From: Microvirga sp. TS319 | GTDB lineage: Bacteria > Pseudomonadota > Alphaproteobacteria > Rhizobiales > Beijerinckiaceae | DNA: 64,000 bases | Reading direction: 5' to 3' | NCBI RefSeq assembly: GCF_041276405.1 | Contig: NZ_JBGGGT010000002.1 | Span: 781,001-845,000, forward strand | Shown here: piece after piece, positions 54,762 to 63,673 of the stretch | Layout: the number at the start of each line of letters is the position of its first letter | How positions within the stretch are numbered: position 1 is the stretch's first letter | The notes under the pieces: generated by a model | What the model saw: the letters and a program-made list of their open reading frames with translations, nothing else | Database searches by the model: none | What the model was told of the DNA's origin: nothing | Position numbers and translations under genes: made by a program

Positions 54762-56582
54762 ATGGACAACACCACAGCCGGCACGCCCATGAACGACGAG
54801 CCGGCTTTGCCGGGTTTCCCCGCCGCGCCACAACCGGCCGCGCCGTCCTCGCCCTATCGCGTTCTCGCCCGCAAATACCGTCCCCGCACCTTCGACGACC
54901 TGATCGGTCAGGAGGCGATGGTCCGCACCCTCTCGAACGCCTTCGAGACCGGGCGCATTCCCCAGGCCTGGATGCTCACCGGCGTCCGCGGCGTGGGCAA
55001 GACGACGACGGCGCGCATCCTGGCCCGCGGCCTCAATTACCAGAAGCCCGACGGCTCCGGCGGCCCTACCATTCACATGCCCGAGCTCGGCGTGCATTGC
55101 GAAGCCATCATGGAATCGCGGCACGTGGACGTGCTGGAAATGGACGCCGCCTCCCATACCGGCATCGACGACGTCCGCCAGATCATCGACGGCATCCGCT
55201 ATTCGCCGGTTTCCGCGCGCTACAAGGTCTACATCATCGACGAGGTTCACATGCTCTCGGAGAAGGCGTTCAACGCCTTCCTGAAGACGCTGGAGGAGCC
55301 GCCGCCGCACGCGAAGTTCATTTTCGCCACCACCGAGATCCGCAAGGTCCCGGTCACGATCCTGTCCCGCTGCCAGCGTTTCGACCTGCGCCGGGTGGAG
55401 GCGGACAAGCTCGTCGGCCATCTCTCCCGGATCTGCACCTCCGAAGGCGTGCAGGCCGAGCAGGAGGCTCTTGCCGCCGTCGCTCGCGCGGCCGAGGGCT
55501 CGGTGCGCGACTCGCTGTCGCTGCTCGACCAGGCCATCGCTCACGGCGCGGGCGTGGTGACGCCGGACACGGTGCGCGACATGCTGGGGCTCGCGGACCG
55601 CACCCAGGTGATCGATCTCTTCGAGGCCGTGATGCGCGGCGACGTTCCCGCCGCTTTCGCCGGACTTCGCTCCCAATACGATGCGGGCGCTGATCCGGCC
55701 GTAATTCTGTCCGACCTCGCCGCTTTCTCCCATGTGGTCACGCGCTTGAAGCTCATTCCCGAAGCCGCGAAGGATCCGGCTTTGTCGGAGATCGAGAAGA
55801 CGCGCGGTCTGGATTACGCGCAGAAGCTCTCGGTGCGCACGCTCTCCCGCGCCTGGCAGATGCTTTTGAAGGGCATTCCCGAAGTCCAATCCTCCAGCCG
55901 TCCGATCTCGGCGGCCGAGATGGTGCTCGTGCGTCTGGCCTATGCGGCCGATCTGCCGACGCCCGACGAGGCGCTGCGCGCGCTGAAGGACGGCGCTCCT
56001 CCGCTCGTTCCCAGCGGGCCCGCGCCGTCACGCCCGTCCGGCGGTCCCGCGACCTCCGGCAACATGGCGCTCGCTACGTCGCAGGCCCGGCCGCAGCCTC
56101 GCCCGCAGCCCGCGCCCGCCGAACCTGCCATGCGTCTGCGCCGTTTCGAGGATGTGGTGGCGCTCGCCGGGGAGAAGCGTGAAATCGTGCTGAAGGCAGC
56201 CCTGGAGCGTGACGTTCGTCTCGTGCGCTTCCAGGAGGGCCATATCGAACTCAGCCTCGCGGAAAACGGCAGCCGCACCATCGCCAATGATCTGGCGCGC
56301 GCACTTCAGCAATGGACGGGCGAGCGCTGGATGGTCTCCCTCTCGTCGGAAGAGGGTGCGCCGACATTGCGCGAACAGGCGGTGGCGGCGGAGCGCGAGC
56401 GCAAGGAAGGCGCCGCCAGCCATCCGCTCGTGCAGGCGGTCCTGTCCAAATTCCCCGGCGCGCAGATCGTCAACGTGATCGAGCGCGCCGAGAAGGCGGG
56501 CGAGGACGCGGAGACGGAAATCTTGGGCGAGGCCGATGCGCTGGCAGCGCATGAGGCGGAAGCCGACGACGATCTTTTCTAA
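54762..56582 (+). CDS. dnaX: DNA polymerase III subunit gamma/tau
   Basis: Clamp-loader ATPase, 606 aa. Walker A GVRGVGKTT is at residues 74-82, Walker B IIDEVH at 158-163, and SRCQRF is the sensor region. The zinc module with four cysteines found in E. coli DnaX is missing: only one cysteine (C113) lies in the corresponding stretch, as in alphaproteobacterial relatives. A Pro/Ala-rich linker (about 455-500) separates the tau-type C-terminal domain. Start could be ATG 54762 or 54789. No clear slippery heptamer for a gamma product was noticed. Confidence 0.95.
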   Translation: MDNTTAGTPMNDEPALPGFPAAPQPAAPSSPYRVLARKYRPRTFDDLIGQEAMVRTLSNAFETGRIPQAWMLTGVRGVGKTTTARILARGLNYQKPDGSGGPTIHMPELGVHCEAIMESRHVDVLEMDAASHTGIDDVRQIIDGIRYSPVSARYKVYIIDEVHMLSEKAFNAFLKTLEEPPPHAKFIFATTEIRKVPVTILSRCQRFDLRRVEADKLVGHLSRICTSEGVQAEQEALAAVARAAEGSVRDSLSLLDQAIAHGAGVVTPDTVRDMLGLADRTQVIDLFEAVMRGDVPAAFAGLRSQYDAGADPAVILSDLAAFSHVVTRLKLIPEAAKDPALSEIEKTRGLDYAQKLSVRTLSRAWQMLLKGIPEVQSSSRPISAAEMVLVRLAYAADLPTPDEALRALKDGAPPLVPSGPAPSRPSGGPATSGNMALATSQARPQPRPQPAPAEPAMRLRRFEDVVALAGEKREIVLKAALERDVRLVRFQEGHIELSLAENGSRTIANDLARALQQWTGERWMVSLSSEEGAPTLREQAVAAERERKEGAASHPLVQAVLSKFPGAQIVNVIERAEKAGEDAETEILGEADALAAHEAEADDDLF

Positions 56583-56597
56583 TCAAGGAGCGCGGTC

Positions 56598-56918
56598 ATG
56601 AAGGACATCATGGGATTGATGAAACAGGCTCAGGCTATGCAGCAGAAGCTGCAGGACGCCCAGGCCGAGCTCGACAATCTCGAGGTCGAAGGCACCGCCG
56701 GCGGCGGCGTTGTCGCCGTGAAGATCACGGGTAAAGGCAATCTCAAGGCCATCAGCATCGATCCCTCGCTCATGAACCCTGATGAGAAGGAGATCCTCGA
56801 GGATCTCATCGTGGCCGCCATGAACGACGCGCGCGGCAAGGCTGACCGCGCCGCGCAGGAGCGCATGGAGAGCCTGACGAAGGGCCTTCCCCTGCCGCCC
56901 GGTCTGAAGCTGTTCTGA
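56598..56918 (+). CDS. YbaB/EbfC family nucleoid-associated protein
   Basis: DNA-binding dimer of 106 aa. Family features are GLMKQAQAMQQKLQDAQAEL, the VEGTAGGGVVAVKITGKGNL strand pair and MNPDEKEILEDLIVAAMNDA. AAGGAG lies 8 bases before the ATG. It sits between dnaX and recR as in most bacteria. Confidence 0.95.
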   Translation: MKDIMGLMKQAQAMQQKLQDAQAELDNLEVEGTAGGGVVAVKITGKGNLKAISIDPSLMNPDEKEILEDLIVAAMNDARGKADRAAQERMESLTKGLPLPPGLKLF

Positions 56919-56927
56919 GGCTCTTGA

Positions 56928-57533
56928 ATGGCCCAGCACGTTGCCGGTCCCGAGATCGAGCGCCTGATCCAGTTGCTCGCGCGCCTGCCGGGCCTCGGCC
57001 CGCGCTCGGCGCGCCGGGCCGCGCTCCATCTCATCAAGAAGCGGGACACGCTGCTCAATCCGCTGAGCGAAGCGATGCGCATCGCCAATGAACGCATCGT
57101 CGTGTGCTCGTCCTGCGGCAACGTGGATACGTCCGATCCCTGCACCATCTGCCGCGATCCCAAGCGCGATCCGTCGATTCTGGTGGTGGTGGAGGACGTG
57201 TCGGATCTCTGGGCGCTCGAGCGTGCAGGCGCGATCAACGCGAAATACCATGTGCTGGGCGGCGTGCTCTCGCCGCTCGACGGCGTGCGTCCGGAGCATC
57301 TCAACCTCGACCGCCTCGTCGCGCGCGCATCGGAGACCGGCGTAACCGAGGTGATCCTCGCCCTCAACGCAACTGTCGACGGGCAGACGACCGCACATTA
57401 CATCACCGAGCTTCTCGGACATCTACCCGTGAAAGTGACAAAGCTCGCTCATGGGGTGCCCGTCGGCGGTGAGCTTGATTACCTCGATGAGGGAACGCTC
57501 TCCGCCGCCATCCGCCAGCGCACGTCGTTCTAG
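56928..57533 (+). CDS. recR: Recombination mediator protein RecR
   Basis: Works with RecF/RecO to load RecA at gaps; 201 aa. The helix-hairpin-helix region [14 protein letters not shown] is near the N-terminus, the zinc finger has C60, C63, C72 and C75, and the TOPRIM domain follows ([14 protein letters not shown], then [12 protein letters not shown]). The TAG stop is part of the repeat junction downstream. Confidence 0.96.
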   Translation: MAQHVAGPEIERLIQLLARLPGLGPRSARRAALHLIKKRDTLLNPLSEAMRIANERIVVCSSCGNVDTSDPCTICRDPKRDPSILVVVEDVSDLWALERAGAINAKYHVLGGVLSPLDGVRPEHLNLDRLVARASETGVTEVILALNATVDGQTTAHYITELLGHLPVKVTKLAHGVPVGGELDYLDEGTLSAAIRQRTSF

Positions 57534-57580
57534 AGCAACTTGCATTCTGACGGGATCAGAATGCTTGCTCTTTCTCTTTG
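57533..57580 (+). terminator. Repeat-derived terminator after recR
   Basis: GAGCAA (57533-57538) pairs with TTGCTC (57565-57570), and GCATTCTGA (57542-57550) with TCAGAATGC (57556-57564). TTTCTCTTT follows. The first G is the last base of the recR stop. Confidence 0.65.
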
Positions 57581-57583
57581 GCG

Positions 57584-57706
57584 AAGCATCGCTTTTCGCG
57601 AAGAACCGGTTCCCACTTCTTCGCACGATGCTCTAGAGCATAAACTTGACGCATCGAACGCGGGAAGTGGATTTGCATTTTGGGTGCTTTCCGATGCTCC
57701 CTCCGT
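57584..57706. repeat. Palindromic GCATCG repeats between recR and the sensor kinase
   Basis: GCATCG (57586-57591) and CGATGC (57626-57631) bracket CGCGAAGAACCGGTTCCCAC, and a second partial copy starts CTAGAGCATAAAC and ends CCGATGCTCC near 57699. This fills most of the 212-base convergent gap; the rest to 57745 shows nothing. Confidence 0.75.
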
Positions 57707-57745
57707 AAAAATCGCGATTGTTGAGGGTGGGCCCGAAGGGCCGCT

Positions 57746-59332
57746 TCAAGCTGGAATCAGAAGCCGGTAGACCGCGCCACCGTTGCTCTCCAACGTGAAG
57801 CTTCCTCCGAGTTGCGAAGCGAAGGCGCGGATCAGCTTCATGCCGAGCGAAGAGGCATTTTCCGTGGCGCCGGATATGCCCTTGCCGTTATCCCGCACCA
57901 CGATTTCGATCCGGCCATCGAGATGTCGGGCGAGGACTTGAACCTGTCCGCCGTGACCCGGCTCGAAAGCATGCTTGAAAGCGTTCGTGATGGCCTCCGT
58001 CACGACAAGGGCAAGAGGGGCCGCGCGTTCGAGATCGACCGCAATGGGCTCGGCATCGAGCGATACCGTGATGCCGCGGGCCTTCGCACCGTAGGTCGAT
58101 GAAATCTCCTCGACGAGGCGGTCGAGATAATCCTGCAGGTTGATCGTGCTGCCGGTTTCCTTCCGGTAGAGGAGGTCGTGGATCAACCCTACGGATTGCA
58201 GGCGATTCTGGGTCTCCTGGAACGCAGCCTTCACGGCCTCGTCCGAGAAGCGTCGGGCCTGCATCTGCAGAAGGCTCGACGTGATCTGCAGGTTGTTCTT
58301 CACCCGATGGTGGATCTCCTGCAGCAAGGTGACTTTATCGGCGAGCGCCTGGGCCAGTTCGTCGTTGACGGTCCTCAGCTGCTGCTGGGTCTGTTCCGTC
58401 TGGCGGCTGAGGCGGACGCCGAGCCAGGTCAGCCATCCGAAAGCCGCCAGAATAACCACGGCGATCGCGGCACTCCAGTAAAGCCCTTTCGTCCAGGATG
58501 CCAGGGCCACGGTCAATGGAGTACTGGCCGTTGCGGTGACGGGCCAGCGCTCCAAGCGCCGGAAGGAGATGATCCGCGTCACGCCGTCGTTAGGATCCTT
58601 CTCACGATAGGTGCCTGTCCGCTGCGCTTCCTTTTCGTTGAAAAGAGCCGTGTGGTCGATGCCGGAATCGACTTGTTGCTGTGTCAGCCCCGTACGAGCG
58701 ATGACTCGTCCGTCCCGTCCCCAAAGTCCCAATGTGGCCTGCTCGGTGGTAATATCCGGCCGCGAGAGGCCCTGCAGGAAGGTGGGGCGCAGCCCGATAT
58801 GGGCAACGCCATCGAAGTTCCCGTTCAGGTCAGAGATGCGGCGTGAATAGGTGTAAAGAAGTTCATGACTGAGACGCCCGAAAACGGCGCTGCCGACATA
58901 GCTCTCCGCTCCTGCCCGGAGCGCCTTGAACCATGCCCGGTCCGCGAAGGACATGGCGCCGCGGATCTGCGGGACTGAACTCGCCACCAGCTGACCGTTC
59001 CGATCGGTAATGAGCAAGATTTGGCTGAGGGAGGATCGCCGCGTCAGCTCGGAGAGAAACTCGGCTGCCTCCCCGGTCTCATGCAGCGTATCGGTGCCGC
59101 CCCTCGATTGCACGAACGTGACGATGTCGCCCAGGAGCAGATCGCTCGTCTCCAGGGTACGTTTCGTATATTCCTCCATCAGCAGAGAGAGATCCTGCGT
59201 CGCGGCCTCTGCCCTGGTCAGGGCGGCGTCGTACTCGATCCAGAGAAACGCGCCTCGCAGTCCAAGCACGGCAACAGCGAAAAGGATCGCCGTGGCATAG
59301 AGAATGCTGCGCATGTCACGGACGGGGATCAT
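57746..59332 (-). CDS. Sensor histidine kinase with Cache domain (HisKA_2 / HWE-like)
   Basis: Membrane sensor kinase, 528 aa. A helix at 10-32 and one at 285-305 flank a periplasmic region of about 250 residues, probably a double Cache ligand-binding domain. The H-box QEIHHRVKNNLQITSSLLQM (phospho-accepting H342) is of the HisKA_2 type, followed by an ATPase domain with NAFKHAFE (N-box), DNGKG and SLGMKLIRAF. A coiled linker (about 310-335) precedes the H-box. No response regulator is adjacent. HisKA_2 kinases in alphaproteobacteria often act in general stress signalling, but this one cannot be assigned. Confidence 0.9.
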   Translation of the reverse strand: MIPVRDMRSILYATAILFAVAVLGLRGAFLWIEYDAALTRAEAATQDLSLLMEEYTKRTLETSDLLLGDIVTFVQSRGGTDTLHETGEAAEFLSELTRRSSLSQILLITDRNGQLVASSVPQIRGAMSFADRAWFKALRAGAESYVGSAVFGRLSHELLYTYSRRISDLNGNFDGVAHIGLRPTFLQGLSRPDITTEQATLGLWGRDGRVIARTGLTQQQVDSGIDHTALFNEKEAQRTGTYREKDPNDGVTRIISFRRLERWPVTATASTPLTVALASWTKGLYWSAAIAVVILAAFGWLTWLGVRLSRQTEQTQQQLRTVNDELAQALADKVTLLQEIHHRVKNNLQITSSLLQMQARRFSDEAVKAAFQETQNRLQSVGLIHDLLYRKETGSTINLQDYLDRLVEEISSTYGAKARGITVSLDAEPIAVDLERAAPLALVVTEAITNAFKHAFEPGHGGQVQVLARHLDGRIEIVVRDNGKGISGATENASSLGMKLIRAFASQLGGSFTLESNGGAVYRLLIPA

Positions 59333-59478
59333 GAGACGCCGTCTCGGGCTTCGGGAACGTCCGAGGGATCTAGGGTCGATGAGGCGCTCTGCTAGGCAGT
59401 GGGGCTCCTGTGCAGGTGACAGAGGCGGATCTCGTTGCTAAGCAAGGCGCCAATAATCCCTTTTCTCCGAGTGATGCC

Positions 59479-60324
59479 ATGACCCTGACCGATCTCGCCC
59501 GCACCATCGATGCCGCCTGGGAGGACCGTGCCAATGTCGGTCCTGCGACGACCGGCGCCGTGCGCCAAGCCGTGGAGGAGGCGATGCATCGGCTCGATTC
59601 CGGCAAGGCCCGCGTGGCCGAGAAGGTCGAAGGTGGCGAGTGGCAGGTCCACCAATGGCTGAAGAAGGCGGTGCTCCTCTCCTTCCGCCTCAACGACATG
59701 TCCGTGATCAAGGGCGGTCCTGGCGAAGCGACGTGGTGGGACAAGGTTCCGTCCAAGTTCGACGGATGGACCGAGGCCGAGTTCAAGGCGGCGGCGTTCC
59801 GCGCCGTGCCGAACTGCATCGTGCGCCGCGGCGCCTATGTCGCGCCCGGCGTGGTGCTGATGCCCTCCTTCGTTAATCTCGGCGCCTATGTGGACGAGGG
59901 AACCATGGTGGACACCTGGGCCACGGTCGGGTCCTGCGCGCAGATCGGCAAGAACGTGCATCTCTCCGGCGGCGTCGGCATCGGCGGCGTTCTCGAGCCG
60001 CTTCAGGCCAATCCCACGATCATCGAGGATAACTGTTTCATCGGCGCCCGTTCCGAAGTGGTGGAGGGCGTGATCGTCGGCGAGGGGTCCGTGCTCTCCA
60101 TGGGCGTGTTCATCTCCGCCTCCACCAAGATCGTCGACCGCAACACGGGAGAAGTCTTCGTGGGCCGCGTTCCGCCTTACTCGGTGGTCGTCCCCGGCTC
60201 ACTTCCCGGCAAGCCGCTGCCGGACGGCACTCCGGGTCCGTCGCTCTACTGCGCCGTCATCGTCAAGCGCGTGGATGCCCAGACCCGCGCCAAGACGGGC
60301 ATCAACGAGCTGCTGCGGGATTGA
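59479..60324 (+). CDS. dapD: 2,3,4,5-tetrahydropyridine-2,6-dicarboxylate N-succinyltransferase
   Basis: Succinylates tetrahydrodipicolinate in the lysine/diaminopimelate pathway; 281 aa. The left-handed beta-helix region is rich in hexapeptide repeats, e.g. [20 protein letters not shown], and [20 protein letters not shown] and [20 protein letters not shown]. The ATG at 59479 gives the normal [14 protein letters not shown] beginning; an earlier GTG at 59410 would add 23 atypical residues. Next gene dapE follows after 3 bases. Confidence 0.96.
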   Translation: MTLTDLARTIDAAWEDRANVGPATTGAVRQAVEEAMHRLDSGKARVAEKVEGGEWQVHQWLKKAVLLSFRLNDMSVIKGGPGEATWWDKVPSKFDGWTEAEFKAAAFRAVPNCIVRRGAYVAPGVVLMPSFVNLGAYVDEGTMVDTWATVGSCAQIGKNVHLSGGVGIGGVLEPLQANPTIIEDNCFIGARSEVVEGVIVGEGSVLSMGVFISASTKIVDRNTGEVFVGRVPPYSVVVPGSLPGKPLPDGTPGPSLYCAVIVKRVDAQTRAKTGINELLRD

Positions 60325-60327
60325 TCG

Positions 60328-61491
60328 ATGAACTCCACGCCCCTGTCCCTCGCTCAGTCGCTCCTCCGCTGCCCCTCCGTGACGCCCGAGGAGGGCGGTG
60401 CGCTCGCCTTTATCGAGAGCGTCCTGAAGGCGGCGGGGTTCGAGGTGCATCGCCCGGTCTTCTCCGAGCCCGGCACGGCGGACGTGGAGAACCTTTACGC
60501 ACGCTATGGCACCGGCGCGCCTTACCTGCTCTTCGCGGGCCACACCGATGTGGTGCCGCCCGGTGACCTCGGCCGCTGGCGGCATGACCCGTTTAGCGGT
60601 GAGATCGAAAACGGTGAGCTCTTTGGGCGCGGCGCCGTCGACATGAAGGGCGGCATCGCCTGCATGATGGCGGCCGCGCTCGCGTTCATCCGCGCGAATC
60701 CCGATTTCACCGGCTCCATCGGCTTTCTCATCACCGGCGACGAGGAGGGGCCCGCCGTCAACGGAACGGTCAAGCTTCTCGAATGGGCGAAAGAGCGCGG
60801 CGAGCGCTTCGATCACTGCATCCTCGGTGAGCCGACGAATCCCGATCAGCTCGGCGACATGATCAAGATCGGGCGGCGCGGTTCGCTCACGGGCAGGATC
60901 ATCATCGAAGGCAAGCAGGGGCACGTGGCTTATCCGCACCTCGCGGACAATCCCATCCCCGGCCTGCTGCGCCTCCTCGAAGGGCTCCTGCGCGAGCCGC
61001 TCGATCACGGGACCGAGCATTTCGACGCCTCGAACCTCGAGATAACGACGGTGGATGTGGGAAATGCCGCCTCCAACGTGATTCCCGCCGAGGCGAAGGC
61101 CACCTTCAATATCCGCTTCAACGATCTCTGGACGCCCGAGAGCCTGGAGGCGGAAATTACGCGGCGTCTGAGCGAGGCTGCGGGCAACAGCGTTCGCTAT
61201 ATCCTGCGCATGGAGCCGACGAACGCCGTTGCGTTCCTCACGCCTCCCAACCAGTTCGTGGGCTTCATCGCCGATGCCGTGGAAGCGGAGACGGGGCTGC
61301 GCCCCAAGCTCTCCACCACGGGCGGCACGTCCGATGCCCGCTTCATCGTGAAGGATTGCCCGGTGGTGGAGTTCGGGCTTGTCGGCCAGACCATGCACCA
61401 GGTTGACGAGCGCGTGAGAGTGTCGGACCTAGACCGGCTCACCGCTATCTATCGCAAAGTGTTGAACGCCTATTTTTCGAGCGCTCCCTAG
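60328..61491 (+). CDS. dapE: Succinyl-diaminopimelate desuccinylase
   Basis: Two-zinc M20 hydrolase of 387 aa that makes LL-diaminopimelate. Metal and catalytic residues seen are H72 and D74 ([10 protein letters not shown]), D105 (AVDMKGG), E139/E140 (GDEEGPA), and a late histidine in [11 protein letters not shown]. The stop TAG joins the downstream repeat. Operon with dapD. Confidence 0.96.
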   Translation: MNSTPLSLAQSLLRCPSVTPEEGGALAFIESVLKAAGFEVHRPVFSEPGTADVENLYARYGTGAPYLLFAGHTDVVPPGDLGRWRHDPFSGEIENGELFGRGAVDMKGGIACMMAAALAFIRANPDFTGSIGFLITGDEEGPAVNGTVKLLEWAKERGERFDHCILGEPTNPDQLGDMIKIGRRGSLTGRIIIEGKQGHVAYPHLADNPIPGLLRLLEGLLREPLDHGTEHFDASNLEITTVDVGNAASNVIPAEAKATFNIRFNDLWTPESLEAEITRRLSEAAGNSVRYILRMEPTNAVAFLTPPNQFVGFIADAVEAETGLRPKLSTTGGTSDARFIVKDCPVVEFGLVGQTMHQVDERVRVSDLDRLTAIYRKVLNAYFSSAP

Positions 61492-61626
61492 AGCATCGGA
61501 TGCGGGAAGTGGAATCCACTTTTGGGATTCCATGCGATGCTCCCTCCTAGAGGAGTGCATCGCTCATTGCGGAAAACCGGGTCCACTTTTCGCGAGCGTG
61601 GCCCGCCGGGTCCGCACGATGCGCTA
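61491..61626. repeat. Two palindromic repeats after dapE
   Basis: First copy: GAGCATCG (61491-61498) to CGATGCTC (61535-61542), with an inner GGAATCC/GGATTCC-like stem. Second copy: GTGCATCG near 61556 to CGATGCGCTAG ending 61627, containing CGGGTCCACTTTTCGCG. The rest of the 235-base gap shows nothing but the ribosome site of the next gene. Confidence 0.8.
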
Positions 61627-61726
61627 GCAGAAGCGAGGCCTTACTCAACTAAAGTCGCAATAGGGCCGGAACGTTTTTCGGTTCCAGCCTGTTTTCGTGA
61701 GCATCCTAATCCATGTGAGGCTGCTC

Positions 61727-62317
61727 ATGATCGTGACGGCAGAAGAGGTCAATCGCTCGTTCAGGGGAACGCTCGAGCTGCTTCACAGCAGGGCGGAAGG
61801 GTTGAAATCCTTCGACATGAGCGAGCAGGGATTCTGGCGCTCCTTTGGGGCGATCTGGCTGACGCTGCCCGCCTATATCGTGTCGCTCGCCTTCGAACGT
61901 CTGCGCCTCGGCCTGCTGCAGCCGGACCGCTCGCTGCTCGGCAACCTGTGGATAGACCTCGTCGTGGCCTTGGGCCACGTGGCGAGCTTCGTCGCGCTGC
62001 CTCTCGCCATGATCTGGGTCGCCCGCCGCTTCCAACTGACGAGAGCCTATGTGCCCTTTGTCATCGTCACGAACTGGATCACGGTCGTCGGCCTGCTCCT
62101 GCTGTCCGTACCGGCCATGCTCCTGCTTCTCGGTTGGGCCACTCCGCCGCTCGCCAGCCTCTTCAGCCTCGCCTTCGCGATCATCATCGTACGGATGCAG
62201 TGGTTCGCCACGAAGGCGACGCTCGGTATATCGAGCTTGGCGGCCTTCGGAATCGTGCTGTTCGGGATCGTCCTCAATTCCTGCGTGGCAAGCCTCACCC
62301 GGGCTCTGCTCGGCTAA
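61727..62317 (+). CDS. Membrane protein of unknown function
   Basis: Predicted integral membrane protein of 196 aa with four or five hydrophobic segments from about residue 40 on, after a cytoplasmic-looking N-terminus (VTAEEVNRSFRGTLELLHSR). GAGG lies 6 bases before ATG 61727. I do not recognise the family with confidence; the segment spacing recalls Yip1-like or DUF small transporters. No operon partners. Its TAA stop joins a decayed repeat. Confidence 0.75.
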   Translation: MIVTAEEVNRSFRGTLELLHSRAEGLKSFDMSEQGFWRSFGAIWLTLPAYIVSLAFERLRLGLLQPDRSLLGNLWIDLVVALGHVASFVALPLAMIWVARRFQLTRAYVPFVIVTNWITVVGLLLLSVPAMLLLLGWATPPLASLFSLAFAIIIVRMQWFATKATLGISSLAAFGIVLFGIVLNSCVASLTRALLG

Positions 62318-62430
62318 AGTATCGGACGTGAGATCGAACCCACATTCGATGCACTAAGCCTATAAGCCTATGTTTTTGAGCATCTTTTCACGCAAAACCG
62401 GTCTCAGCTTTTGCATTCGATGCGCTAATC
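62315..62430. repeat. Degenerate palindromic repeats before truA
   Basis: TAAAGTATCGGACGTG at 62315 and CATTCGATGCAC at 62343 form a weak copy; GAGCATC (62368-62374) and GATGCGC near 62420 form a better one with CGCAAAACCGG inside. The final TAG on the minus strand (62427-62425) is the truA stop. Confidence 0.75.
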
Positions 62431-63168
62431 CGGATAGTCCACGCCGATCAGATAGAGACCCGCCGACGGCGCCATGGGGCCGCAGCGGGTTCGGTCGCGG
62501 GCATCGAGGGCGGCGCGCACGTCGGTAACCGACCATCGCCCGGCACCGGCTCTCTCCAGGGTTCCCGTCATCGAACGCACCTGATGGTGCAGGAAGGAGC
62601 GGGCCGAGGCGTAGATCCGGATTTCGTCACCGATCCGTTCCACATCCAGCCGGTCGAGAGTGCGGACCGGGCTGTTCGCTTGGCACTCCGCCGCGCGGAA
62701 GGTGGTGAAGTCGTGCCGGCCCAGGAGGGACTGCGCAGCCTCGTGCATGACGGCCGCATCGAGATGCCAAGCCACATGCCAGACCCGAGAGGCGTCGAGA
62801 GCCGGCGGGGCACGGCGGTTGAGGATGCGGTAGACATAGTGCCGCTTCGTGGCGGAGAGGCGCGCGTTGAACGTCTCGGGCACGATCTGGGCCGAGACGA
62901 CCGCGACGGGCGCGGGCTTCAGGTGAGCGTTGGTGGCATCGCGGACCGTGTCGGGCCGCCATTCCTTCCCCAGGTCCACATGGACGACCTGATGGGTTGC
63001 GTGGACGCCCGAATCCGTGCGCCCGGCGCAATGGATACGGACAGTCTCGCCGGCAAAGCGCGCGATGGCATCCTCCACGGCCTGCTGCACGGAGAGGCCG
63101 TTCGTCTGATGCTGCCAGCCTGTAAAGGGCGTGCCATCGTATTCCACGACGAGCTTGTAGCGGGGCAT
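62425..63168 (-). CDS. truA: tRNA pseudouridine(38-40) synthase
   Basis: Pseudouridylates anticodon-arm positions 38-40; 247 aa. The catalytic aspartate is D52 in [23 protein letters not shown] at the start and FHARIDAR-type block [15 protein letters not shown] are the family signatures. It follows the GNAT gene by 1 base and fmt lies further up, an order common in alphaproteobacteria. Confidence 0.96.
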   Translation of the reverse strand: MPRYKLVVEYDGTPFTGWQHQTNGLSVQQAVEDAIARFAGETVRIHCAGRTDSGVHATHQVVHVDLGKEWRPDTVRDATNAHLKPAPVAVVSAQIVPETFNARLSATKRHYVYRILNRRAPPALDASRVWHVAWHLDAAVMHEAAQSLLGRHDFTTFRAAECQANSPVRTLDRLDVERIGDEIRIYASARSFLHHQVRSMTGTLERAGAGRWSVTDVRAALDARDRTRCGPMAPSAGLYLIGVDYPD

Positions 63169-63169
63169 G

Positions 63170-63664
63170 TCACTTCAATTCTGCAAAGGCCCGGGCATAG
63201 GATACCGGACCATGGGCCTGTTTCCCCTTCTCGGACAGGGCAAGGGCCTGGAGATAAGGCCCGTCATAGGGAGTTTTCAACCGGCTCGCCAGAGCGGGCG
63301 TGAAACCGAACCGTCGATAGTAATCCGGCTCGCCGAGCACCACGACGAGATCGTATCCGTCCTCCGCAAGCCTCTCGAGTCCCTCCCGGACGAGCGCTGA
63401 ACCGATTCCTTGGCCCTGGAGTTCAGGGATGACGGCCAGCGGGGCCAGCGCGCAACCGGCCAGGGTAAGGTTGTCACGAAGCACCAGACGTGAAAAGGCG
63501 ACGTGACCGGCGGGCCTGTCGGCATGTGCCGTCAGGGACAGGATCAGATCCCCGTCATCTCGCATGCGCCGCACGAGTTCGGCTTCGGACGTTCGCTGGA
63601 AGGCCGCCTTGTGGATGGCATGGGCCGCGGGCCAATCGGCGGTGTCCTCCACGCGGATCTCCAT
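63170..63664 (-). CDS. GNAT family N-acetyltransferase (YhbS-like)
   Basis: N-acetyltransferase of 164 aa. The acetyl-CoA loop is [31 protein letters not shown] follows, the phrase of the YhbS-type subfamily. ATG at 63664 has AAGG about 7 bases upstream. It lies between fmt (9-base gap) and truA. Substrate not known. Confidence 0.88.
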   Translation of the reverse strand: MEIRVEDTADWPAAHAIHKAAFQRTSEAELVRRMRDDGDLILSLTAHADRPAGHVAFSRLVLRDNLTLAGCALAPLAVIPELQGQGIGSALVREGLERLAEDGYDLVVVLGEPDYYRRFGFTPALASRLKTPYDGPYLQALALSEKGKQAHGPVSYARAFAELK

Positions 63665-63673
63665 GATCACACC

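Noticed and set aside
55000..56500. Programmed frameshift for a short DnaX (gamma) product
   Set aside because: No run of A residues like AAAAAAG with a following stem was seen; the single full-length frame is enough.
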